Below, in pieces: positions 1-7,676 of a stretch of 64,000 nucleotides of DNA. Below the pieces are notes generated by a model that was given only the letters and a program-made list of their open reading frames with translations, searched no databases and was not told the origin of the DNA. The first letter of the stretch is position 1. Each line of letters opens with the position of its first letter. The stretch is taken from positions 124,001 to 188,000 of the forward strand of contig JAKSDQ010000214.1 of assembly GCA_022360015.1 (NCBI GenBank), written 5' to 3'. Both the position numbers and the translations under genes were made by a program. The stretch is from Cytophagales bacterium (GTDB lineage: Bacteria; Bacteroidota; Bacteroidia; Cytophagales; Cyclobacteriaceae).

Positions 1-2377
1 TACTCCTGCTTCCCACAAACATATCCAAATCGCCATCCTCATCGAGGTCAAAGGGAACCATCACCGAGGTATTCAGCCCATTGATGGGCAGGGCATCCGG
101 CTTTTCCTCAAAATTACCATAGCCATCATTTAAATAAATACGATCCTGCATGGCGCTGCTTTTGAGCGGGTTATTGTTTCCCCCTGAACCCAAAAAAAGA
201 TCGAGATCACCGTCGTTGTCAATGTCCAGCCACTTAACAGCAGTGTCCTCATAAAATGAATGGGCGGTCAATACCTGCTGTGCTGATTTGATAAAGCCAT
301 TTTGGGTCTGCAGGTATAACTGACCTGCCTGTCCCGCAGCACCTCCCACATACAGATCATCCAGTCCATCGCCATTGACATCGCCGGCTTTGGCTTCGGG
401 GCCTTCTCTGGATAGCATACGCATCACCAATCCCTCAGCGTAAAAATCGACGAAATTATCCTCTTTATGGCTTTCAAGTGCTATATCCGTTTTTTGGAAA
501 TAGGCAAATGCTTCCGGATTTTGGGGATCGACCTGGTTAAGATTCCCGGCCACACCCCGTTGATGGTTACTGTATTCAACGATCAAAGTAGTATCTATGG
601 GTGGGTTTTTAAGCAGCGTTCTGGTTTTGTCCGGCCAGAAAATTTCCAAAGAGTCCGGTTGTCCGGATTTACCCAGTCCAAACACCATTTTGTAATCCAC
701 CGATGATTGGAAGCCCCTGTTTGGAATTAATTCAAAATTTAAGATTTCATGGCCTTGGTAAAGATAGATTTTTGCCCCGATGGCAAAAGTATTGCCAGGG
801 GATCCTTTGAGTTGAAGGGATAAAAAATGATTTTGGAGAAGATCCTGGCTATGGTTTTTGTAAATAAATGCCTCCTGATTCAGGTTATTGATTACGAGAT
901 CCAGGTCTCCGTCGTTGTCTAAATCGCCATAAGCGGCTCCATTGGAAAATGAAGGCGCACCCAGGCCCCAGGCCATGGCTTTATCTTTGAAGGTTAAATC
1001 CTGGTTGTTATGAAAAAACTTATTGACCTGTGGTTCTGACGGCATGCTGTCAAGAATGACCTGCATTTCCTCCTTTTTTCCTGTGAGCGCCATTTTTTGT
1101 GTCATTTCATTGGCGAAAAAATCTATAAAATCCTGATCGGTGATATCTTTGTAAATACCATTGCAAACCAGAATATCGCGGAAACCATCGTTATCCGCAT
1201 CAAACATCAGCGCCCCCCAGCTCCAGTCAGAAGCCGCCACCCCGCTGTACCAGGATATTTCACTAAATGACTGGTTTTTATTGTTGTATTGCAGGGTGTT
1301 ATGCATGTATTGATGGTAAAAATCACGCTGTTGCTTTAGCAAGTAGATGTTGTAATTCTCAAACATGGTTTTGGTTTTAACCCGGATTTCGTTATCCGGT
1401 AGCATTTCGGTCACAAATATTTCGGGATATCCATCGTTGTTGATATCTGCCATATCGGCACCCATGGAGAATAAGCTGATATGGCCCATCCGGTTTTTGA
1501 TTTCCTCAGAGAATGTGCCATCCCCCTGGTTGATGTAAAGGTAGTCCCTTTCAAAAAAATCGTTGGACACATACATATCGGGCAAAAAGTCATTATTGAT
1601 ATCACCAATGGTTATACCAAGGCCGAAACCGATTAAACTGCCATATATACCCGATTCCCTGGTCACATCTTGAAAAATGCCACCGTCATTCCTTAGCAAC
1701 TTGTCACCTCCACCTTTCATGAAATCCTCAACCGGCCAGTCTTCTGCGTAGACATCTCTCTTGTTACTGTAATTTAAGGTGTTGGCAGGTATAAAACTGT
1801 TGTTTAAAATATAAGCATCCAGATCGCCATCCAGGTCATAGTCAAAAAATGCGGCATGGGTTGTGTAGCCGTTTTCGTTTAACCGATAATCTTTGGCAGA
1901 CTCCTTAAAAGTAAGGTCGCCCTGATTGATGAACAATTCGTTTTCCTGGTCATCTCCCTTAACGTAACCGGCGTTGCAGACATAAATATCCAGGAGTCCA
2001 TCCTTGTCAATATCAACCATCACCACTCCTGTGCTCCATGCTTTGGTGCCTGCCACCCCGGAAGTGGCTGTTATATCTTTAAACTTAAAATCTCCCTGAT
2101 TCAGGAAAAGTTTATTGTCGCCCATATTACCTGTAAGATATACATCAGCCAGCCCGTCGTTGTTAATATCCCCAATGGCGACCCCTCCACCATTATAAAA
2201 ATTGCGATAGCTGAAGATGTTAAAATCCCTTGTATTTTCTACGGTATTAGCGAACTTGATTCCGGATACAGCCGGACTGATCCTTTCAAACAGGGTTTTG
2301 GTATTGGGTTGTGGGTTGGGGTGGCAGCCCAAAAATAATAGGGGCAGGATAACCACCAGTGTCTTCCTCATCAACAT
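1..2377 (-). CDS. FG-GAP/VCBS repeat lipoprotein with ASPIC/UnbV domain (CRTAC1-like), 3' end outside window
   Basis: An open frame runs without a stop from ATG at 2377 to the left edge, so about 792 codons are present and the C-terminus is missing. The N-terminus is a lipoprotein signal (MLMRKTLVVILPLLFLGC). Repeated Asp-rich calcium-binding loops of the type GDINNDGLADVYLTGN, DIDKDGLLDIYV, DYDLDGDLDAYI and DLDNDGDLDLVI mark FG-GAP/VCBS beta-propeller blades. A central segment (IGAKIYLYQGHE, then VFGLGKSGQPDSLEIFWPD) matches the ASPIC/UnbV family. A second propeller block begins after it and runs off the window. ATG at 2371 is an alternative start. The gene lies 108 bp downstream of a SusD gene in the same direction, so it is probably the third gene of that operon and an outer-surface accessory protein. 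Its ligand is unknown; calcium binding is inferred from the loops. Confidence 0.93.
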   Translation of the reverse strand, partial: MLMRKTLVVILPLLFLGCHPNPQPNTKTLFERISPAVSGIKFANTVENTRDFNIFSYRNFYNGGGVAIGDINNDGLADVYLTGNMGDNKLFLNQGDFKFKDITATSGVAGTKAWSTGVVMVDIDKDGLLDIYVCNAGYVKGDDQENELFINQGDLTFKESAKDYRLNENGYTTHAAFFDYDLDGDLDAYILNNSFIPANTLNYSNKRDVYAEDWPVEDFMKGGGDKLLRNDGGIFQDVTRESGIYGSLIGFGLGITIGDINNDFLPDMYVSNDFFERDYLYINQGDGTFSEEIKNRMGHISLFSMGADMADINNDGYPEIFVTEMLPDNEIRVKTKTMFENYNIYLLKQQRDFYHQYMHNTLQYNNKNQSFSEISWYSGVAASDWSWGALMFDADNDGFRDILVCNGIYKDITDQDFIDFFANEMTQKMALTGKKEEMQVILDSMPSEPQVNKFFHNNQDLTFKDKAMAWGLGAPSFSNGAAYGDLDNDGDLDLVINNLNQEAFIYKNHSQDLLQNHFLSLQLKGSPGNTFAIGAKIYLYQGHEILNFELIPNRGFQSSVDYKMVFGLGKSGQPDSLEIFWPDKTRTLLKNPPIDTTLIVEYSNHQRGVAGNLNQVDPQNPEAFAYFQKTDIALESHKEDNFVDFYAEGLVMRMLSREGPEAKAGDVNGDGLDDLYVGGAAGQAGQLYLQTQNGFIKSAQQVLTAHSFYEDTAVKWLDIDNDGDLDLFLGSGGNNNPLKSSAMQDRIYLNDGYGNFEEKPDALPINGLNTSVMVPFDLDEDGDLDMFVGSRS

Positions 2378-2434
2378 GGGTTTAGTGTGATCGGTTAACG
2401 TATTTAAAGCATCATCTGAAAACAAAAAGCAAGA

Positions 2435-2457
2435 TAGGCTACCCTCCGGGTAACCTA
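2435..2457 (-). terminator. Possible weak hairpin terminator or attenuator between susD-1 and the FG-GAP gene
   Basis: The arms TAGG-ct-ACCC and GGGT-aa-CCTA pair around a 3-nt loop with one internal mismatch. In the leftward direction the hairpin is followed by a T-rich stretch (about 2415-2434). It could lower expression of the downstream FG-GAP gene relative to susC/susD. The pairing is short and its function is inferred. Confidence 0.4.
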
Positions 2458-2485
2458 CCTTGAACATGCTTGCCGGAATAATCAA

Positions 2486-4060
2486 TCAGTATCCAGGGTT
2501 TTGCACAAGATTCGGATTCGAATCTATGGCCTGCTGAGGGATAGGGAACAATGTCCTAAATGGTTCCTGCGCCGTTTTTTCTGACCACGTGTTAGTATAG
2601 GTACCAAACCTGATTTGGTCAGTTCTTCTGATGCCTTCCCAATAAAGCTCTCTTCCTCTTTCGTCCAGCAAGGTAGCCTCATCGATTGAATTGAGCGCAG
2701 AAGCGCCTCTTACTGCCCTTAACTGATTCACAACGTCCAGGGCGGTTTCACCACTGGTGCCTCCTCTCATAACAGCCTCGGCTTTCATCAACAATACATC
2801 GGCATAACGCATCAATATGTATTGACCCGATGTACGCGGATGATATTTGATGGCCCTGATTCCTTTCTCAGTAGCAGCACCGGAAAGTGGCACGTCGCGT
2901 GTAAATTGCAATAGTCTGGTGGTGCGACTGTCAACTGCTTCCGTGCCATCATCATTATATTGCTGACCTATCAGAAAACCTCTTCCGATTCCGTTAAAGG
3001 GTTTTCCTTCCTCGGTGTTTCCATCATCGTCGTCGTCCTCTGTATCATCGGGAAAGTCGTTGGAATCAAAGACATAATCCGTAGTACCGGGGCCTTGACC
3101 TATCCTTTGATCATTGGCCTCAAATTTATCGTAGAATTCGGCCAGTGTGGTGAAGCCATTCCACCCGCTTGGATTCTGGCTGTAGTGCAGTGTCATTTGC
3201 CAGCGGTTTTCACCTGACCCGGCAGGGGAGGTGAAAATTATTTCACTGCTGGCTTCTGTGGTGAAGTTGGTGAAGTAGTTATCTTCCAATGAGAATCCCG
3301 ATGCTGCAACAGCGTCAGCAAATTCTACCACCCTGGTCATATCTTCCTGCTCGAAAACAAAGCCACCGGGCTCACCGGCATTTTCGGCGGTGTAGACAGC
3401 TTTGTTCAAATACAACCTCGCCAGCAAAGTGTTGGCGGCAGCCTTTGACGCCCTTGGATTTTGAGCGGCGGGTCCAAGATCAGGTAAGTCCGGGAGGGCT
3501 TCAGTAAGATCCTTAAGCACAAATTCAAATGCCTGCTGGCGGGTAAATACCCGCGGATCTACCTCGACACCTTCATCTACTTCCCTGAATGGCACCTGGC
3601 CGAATAAATCCATGACCTGGAAGGTATAAAATGCCCTTAAAAACTTGGCTTCCGCAGCCTGCTGCGTACTGGGATTGGAAGCCAGTATCTGGTTAGCTTT
3701 GAAAGCGCGTTCATTCAATTCATTCCAGGCGCCCAGGACATAGGCATGGGTAAAATCCCAGGTGTGCGCATGAAGTGTTCTCCAGACGCCGTTATCACCC
3801 CAATCGACACCACGGGTAGGGGGGATCATTTCATCAGAGGTATGGGTATAGAGTGCATATACATTGGTCTGGTTTGCCAAAGCACCCAGGTCATTGTACG
3901 CAGCACTCAACAATTCAGTGGGATTGCCGGCTATGAACCCACCGGACCCATCCAGCACGATCGAGTCCCTTTCTTCTACTTCCAGATCGGTACAACCGGA
4001 ATATATGAATATCCCCCATACCAACAGCAGCAACTTATCGATTAAAGTCTTATTATTCAT
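2486..4060 (-). CDS. SusD/RagB-family outer-membrane nutrient-binding lipoprotein (pair 1)
   Basis: This 524-aa protein has a lipoprotein signal with lipobox Cys23 (IYSGC), which places it on the outer-membrane surface. It is helical with TPR-like segments in the first half (AEAKFLRAFYTFQVMDLFGQVPF is typical SusD) and has the usual C-terminal block: YADVLLMKAEAVMRGG, RGRELYWEGIRRTDQIRFG and the terminal IPQQAIDSNPNLVQNPGY. SusD proteins cap the SusC barrel and capture glycans. It starts 18 bp after the susC-1 stop codon, so the two are co-transcribed. The nearby GH31 and GlgB genes and the shared regulator sites make alpha-glucan oligosaccharides the likely ligand, which is inferred from context. 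An acidic loop (DDTEDDDDDG, about residue 345) may bind calcium or be a flexible insert. Confidence 0.96.
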   Translation of the reverse strand: MNNKTLIDKLLLLVWGIFIYSGCTDLEVEERDSIVLDGSGGFIAGNPTELLSAAYNDLGALANQTNVYALYTHTSDEMIPPTRGVDWGDNGVWRTLHAHTWDFTHAYVLGAWNELNERAFKANQILASNPSTQQAAEAKFLRAFYTFQVMDLFGQVPFREVDEGVEVDPRVFTRQQAFEFVLKDLTEALPDLPDLGPAAQNPRASKAAANTLLARLYLNKAVYTAENAGEPGGFVFEQEDMTRVVEFADAVAASGFSLEDNYFTNFTTEASSEIIFTSPAGSGENRWQMTLHYSQNPSGWNGFTTLAEFYDKFEANDQRIGQGPGTTDYVFDSNDFPDDTEDDDDDGNTEEGKPFNGIGRGFLIGQQYNDDGTEAVDSRTTRLLQFTRDVPLSGAATEKGIRAIKYHPRTSGQYILMRYADVLLMKAEAVMRGGTSGETALDVVNQLRAVRGASALNSIDEATLLDERGRELYWEGIRRTDQIRFGTYTNTWSEKTAQEPFRTLFPIPQQAIDSNPNLVQNPGY

Positions 4061-4078
4061 TTTACTTTTGTTTATTAT

Positions 4079-7000
4079 TTAAAATGACATGTTGGCGCCA
4101 AATGTAAATGTGCGTGCTCGTGGATAGGTGGTATAGTCTATTCCAAAAGATGGCACATCATCAATTGCCTTATTGACATTTACTTCAGGATCCTGCCCGC
4201 TGTAATCGGTAATGACGAATAAGTTTTGTCCCGCTATAAAAAAACGCAAACTCGATATAAACTCACTTTGCAGGGGCACATTGTATCCTAAAGAAACATT
4301 TTGCAACCTGATAAAATCTCCTTTTTCCAGAAACCGTGTGGATACATCAGGTGTATTCAACGGACTTTCCCCGTTGCCTACCACATCTCTTGTCACGTTT
4401 CTGCCGTTGGCCAGCGAGCCCGCTGTGAAAAATGCGTTGGCTGTGTTGCTGTAAACAGAGTGGCCGAATTGTCCACTAAAGAATACGGACAGATCAAAGT
4501 TCCCGTAAGAGAAATTATTGGTTAACCCTGCGTTGACCGTGGGCAAAGGGCTGTCACCGGTAAAGTTTTGAATATCCCCCTGTGAGTAGATTGAAATCCC
4601 ACTTTCATCATAACCTGCAAAATCTCTCAGGAAATAGGCAAACAAAGGTTGCCCTTCGGCAATACGCTGGGAAAATGCGCCTGTTAGTCCCTGCCCATCA
4701 ATGTCACCGGTATTGATCAGTTTATCAAAATTCTGTACTTCGTTATCGTTGTAGGCTATGTTGGCCAGCACATCCCACCGTAGTTTTCCCTGATCTTTGA
4801 TAACACCATTCAGGGAGAGCTCAATACCTCTGTTGATCACATCGGCGTCGAGGTTAGTCCAGAAGAACTGTTGAACGGCCGGCTGGGCGCTATTTAATTG
4901 AATAAGTAGATCATTGGTGTTTTTTCTGTACAAATCCAAAGAACCACTTAACCTGCTATCCAAAAAGGCGAAATCTACGCCAATATTGATTTGAGAGGTC
5001 GACTCCCATTTCAGGTCAGGATTTGGAAAGGCTACGGTCTCCAGCCCTCCTCCTTCAATGTCACCATTCTCATTAATGTCCCAATCAGCATATCGTTGAC
5101 GCTCCTGGAACAAGTTGTGAGGAATCTCCTGGTTGCCGGTAATACCATAACCTAACCGGAGACTCAGATCGGAAAACGCTGCAGGCAGGAAGTTTTCTTC
5201 TCCCAGCCTCCATTTAAAGGCGAAGGAAGGGAAGTATCCATACCTGTTGCCGCTGCCAAACCGGGTTGACCCGTCAGCCCTGAGGGTAGCCGTGAAAAGA
5301 TATTTGTCCTGAACGCTTAAATTCACCCTTCCGAAAAATGATTGAAGTTCATCCTCCCTGCTTTCGGAATTCGTGCCGACGACGGTTTGTTGCAGTTCTC
5401 CATTTGAATCTTCAACGGCCGCAGAGGCAAAATTATTGATCATCAGATTCAGGTCACTGGTTCTGAAGTTGGTAAATTCAAAGTTAGATGCTTCAAACTC
5501 AAAGCTTTGGTAGGAATAACCTGCCAGAGCGTCTAACTCAATATCATTTCCCAATGTAGTGTTATAAGTAAAATAATTTTCCCATAACTGGTTATTTATT
5601 TCAATATCGCCTACAAACAAACGCCCTTGATCTTCAATGCCTTCAGCTTTCAGGTCCCTCGAATAAGCATCTTTCCTGGAAGAAAAAGACCTGTCGAATC
5701 CAACAACTGTCTTAAATGACAATCCCTTGATGATTTCAAATTCGGCAGACACATTTCCCAGCGCCCTCAGTGTGCTTGTAAAGCTTTTGCTGAATTCCAA
5801 CATCGCTATCGGGTTAGTTTCTGTCAGGCTGGGTTGCACAAACGTGCCATCAGGATTTCTTACAGGCAGGGTTGGATTCATTTTCAGCGCGGCACCCAGC
5901 AAATCGCCCCTGAATCCGGAGTTATCGGTAATGGGTACATTTTCATCATCAGTATCTGCTACGGTAAACTGGGTAGAAATCTTCAACCTGTCGTTGACGA
6001 ACTTTCTGGTTCCATTAAACCGTCCTGAAACCCGCTGAAGTCCGCTTCGCTCCACAATTCCTTCCTGATCGAAATAGGACAGTGAGAACCTGAAATCCCC
6101 TTTTTCATCCCCTCCTCCATATGAAACGTTGTGACTGTGGGTTATGCCTGTTCTGAAGATTTCGTCCTGCCAGTCGGTGGCAGCACCTCCATTTATATCA
6201 TCCGCCGCCTGCTGTCCGTTAAAACCGGCATAAGCATCGAGAAATTCATTGGCATCCAACAGGTCATATTTCTCAGAAATGGTGGCCACCCCCAGGTTGT
6301 AGGCGTAATCTAATTTTCCCTGGCCGGCTTTTCCACTTTTGGTAGTAATGATTACCACCCCATTGGCACCCCTGGACCCGTAAATAGCCGTTGCGGAAGC
6401 ATCTTTCAGAATGTCGATGCTGGCAATATCATTTGGATTGATAAAATTCAGGGGATTCCTGGCAGAACTATTGCCAAAACTGGCATTGGAGCCACTGGCT
6501 GAGGTGTCATCACCGCTCAAAGGTACACCATCTACTACAAAAAGCGGGTTATTGCCACTTCTCACAGAGGACGTACCACGAATTCTGATATTCACGCCTC
6601 CGCCCGGTTCACCGCTTGAGTTGGTGATCTGCACCCCTGCGGTTCTACCCTGGATGAGCTGTTCAGGGGAAGATATCACACCTCTGTTGAAATCTTTCTC
6701 CTTAATGGAATTAATGGCTCCGGTGGCATCTTTTGCCTCTACCTGGCCGTAACCAATGACCACAACCTCTGCCAGTTCCTGGATATCGGTTTGTAAAACC
6801 ACATCGATGTATGACCGCCCATTCACCGGCACTTCCCGGGCGATGAAGCCAATGAAAGATACCACTAGGGTCGCATCGCCCGGAACATTAATAGAAAAAT
6901 TGCCGTCCACATCGGTAATAGCCCCATTGGTGGTGCCTTTCTCCAGAATATTGGCTCCTGGTACACCCGATCCGTCATCGGCAGATGTGATTTTCCCGGT

Positions 7001-7099
7001 GACTGTAATGTTTTGTGAAGCCACCTGAAAAGACACACCGATACCTATTAACATCACCAGCAATTTTCTAGTGAATAGATAAACTTGATTCATATGCAT
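4079..7099 (-). CDS. SusC/RagA-family TonB-dependent outer-membrane transporter (pair 1)
   Basis: This 1006-aa protein has a signal peptide ending near SQN, a CarboxypepD_reg-like domain (about residues 30-110, VTGKITSADDGSGVPGANILEKGT), a TonB plug (GRTAGVQITNSSGEPGGGV, then LFVVDGVPLSG and ATAIYGSRGANGVVIITTKSG) and a long beta barrel ending in the aromatic FTFGANMSF. It imports the glycan held by the SusD partner using TonB energy. ATG codons at 7099 and 7093 are both possible starts. The gene diverges from a GH31 alpha-glucosidase across a 577-bp gap that holds two LacI-type operator palindromes, so control by the local LacI protein is likely. The substrate is inferred to be an alpha-glucan or maltodextrin because of the neighbouring enzymes. 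Confidence 0.97.
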   Translation of the reverse strand: MHMNQVYLFTRKLLVMLIGIGVSFQVASQNITVTGKITSADDGSGVPGANILEKGTTNGAITDVDGNFSINVPGDATLVVSFIGFIAREVPVNGRSYIDVVLQTDIQELAEVVVIGYGQVEAKDATGAINSIKEKDFNRGVISSPEQLIQGRTAGVQITNSSGEPGGGVNIRIRGTSSVRSGNNPLFVVDGVPLSGDDTSASGSNASFGNSSARNPLNFINPNDIASIDILKDASATAIYGSRGANGVVIITTKSGKAGQGKLDYAYNLGVATISEKYDLLDANEFLDAYAGFNGQQAADDINGGAATDWQDEIFRTGITHSHNVSYGGGDEKGDFRFSLSYFDQEGIVERSGLQRVSGRFNGTRKFVNDRLKISTQFTVADTDDENVPITDNSGFRGDLLGAALKMNPTLPVRNPDGTFVQPSLTETNPIAMLEFSKSFTSTLRALGNVSAEFEIIKGLSFKTVVGFDRSFSSRKDAYSRDLKAEGIEDQGRLFVGDIEINNQLWENYFTYNTTLGNDIELDALAGYSYQSFEFEASNFEFTNFRTSDLNLMINNFASAAVEDSNGELQQTVVGTNSESREDELQSFFGRVNLSVQDKYLFTATLRADGSTRFGSGNRYGYFPSFAFKWRLGEENFLPAAFSDLSLRLGYGITGNQEIPHNLFQERQRYADWDINENGDIEGGGLETVAFPNPDLKWESTSQINIGVDFAFLDSRLSGSLDLYRKNTNDLLIQLNSAQPAVQQFFWTNLDADVINRGIELSLNGVIKDQGKLRWDVLANIAYNDNEVQNFDKLINTGDIDGQGLTGAFSQRIAEGQPLFAYFLRDFAGYDESGISIYSQGDIQNFTGDSPLPTVNAGLTNNFSYGNFDLSVFFSGQFGHSVYSNTANAFFTAGSLANGRNVTRDVVGNGESPLNTPDVSTRFLEKGDFIRLQNVSLGYNVPLQSEFISSLRFFIAGQNLFVITDYSGQDPEVNVNKAIDDVPSFGIDYTTYPRARTFTFGANMSF

Positions 7100-7349
7100 T
7101 AGAGTTTAGTTAAAAAGTATTAAATATGATTTTTCCTTTTTCCTATATTTTAAGATTTAGTGTGTTAAACCATGATTGAAATAATTATAAATTTATTAGG
7201 CTTTTATGGCAAAGTCTTCAAAAGACCGACTGGCCGATCCCTGTATTTTTCGGAATTAATAGTAAGCTCTTATTCAATATTAAGAATAAAAACCCAAAAT
7301 ACCATGAAATTTAAATGTATTATAAGGCCTAATTGAACGAAATCGGAAC

Positions 7350-7363
7350 CGCAAACGTTTGCG
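7350..7363. promoter_or_regulatory. LacI-family operator O1, perfect palindrome CGCAAACGTTTGCG
   Basis: A 14-bp perfect palindrome with a central CG, the usual form of a LacI/GalR-family operator. It lies 251 bp upstream of the susC-1 start. Its half-site CGCAAACG recurs at three other sites in this locus (CGCAAACC in O2). The most likely ligand is the LacI-type protein encoded at 12451-13473. Confidence 0.75.
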
Positions 7364-7570
7364 ATATAAAATTTGTCAAAAAAATGTTTTTTGGCGTGAT
7401 GGGAAATTAATAAATCATAATCGGGTAACTGGCGGAGTAAATGATTTAATAAACGTAAATTGTACTTTTTAAATATTTTCGGTGAATTGGATCTGTGTTT
7501 TTTATGTTTCGCGGTAAAATCAGGGTAATCGTGCAGCCACTTTTTTTTTAAAAAAAACAAAAACTTTCTT

Positions 7571-7586
7571 CCGCAAACCTTTGCGG
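7571..7586. promoter_or_regulatory. LacI-family operator O2, CCGCAAACCTTTGCGG
   Basis: A 16-bp palindrome, perfect except at the two central bases. It lies 91 bp upstream of the GH31-1 start codon. Its TTTG (7580-7583) sits 18 bp before the -7 box at 7602, so bound regulator would cover the -33 region. This fits repression of the alpha-glucosidase gene when inducer is absent. Confidence 0.7.
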
Positions 7587-7601
7587 TAAACCCAGGCTTT
7601 C

Positions 7602-7609
7602 TAAATTTG
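7602..7609 (+). promoter_or_regulatory. Bacteroidota-type promoter for GH31-1 (-7 box TAAATTTG)
   Basis: The sequence matches the Bacteroidota sigma-ABfr -7 consensus TAnnTTTG exactly. A TTTG at 7580-7583, 18 bp upstream, serves as the -33 element. Transcription would start near 7615, giving a leader of about 60 nt. Operator O2 overlaps the -33 element. Confidence 0.6.
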
Positions 7610-7676
7610 CTTTTTGAATAGCTCAATAGTTGTATATTTACTACTTACATTGTTAAGACCAAAAGTCATTTAAATT

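Larger units (their letters stand above)
7100..7676. promoter_or_regulatory. 577-bp divergent regulatory region between susC-1 and GH31-1
   Basis: This AT-rich gap separates two divergently transcribed genes. It contains a perfect operator palindrome at 7350-7363, an imperfect one at 7571-7586 and a good Bacteroidota -7 box at 7602-7609. A leftward frame (7270-7626) runs through both operators, has low-complexity Lys/Phe-rich composition and resembles no protein I know, so I do not treat it as a gene. I found no exact -7 match for the susC-1 direction. Confidence 0.8.

Noticed and set aside
7270-7626. Leftward 118-codon frame in the susC-1/GH31-1 gap
   Set aside because: It reads through both operators and the promoter, has low-complexity Lys/Phe-rich composition and no recognisable domain.
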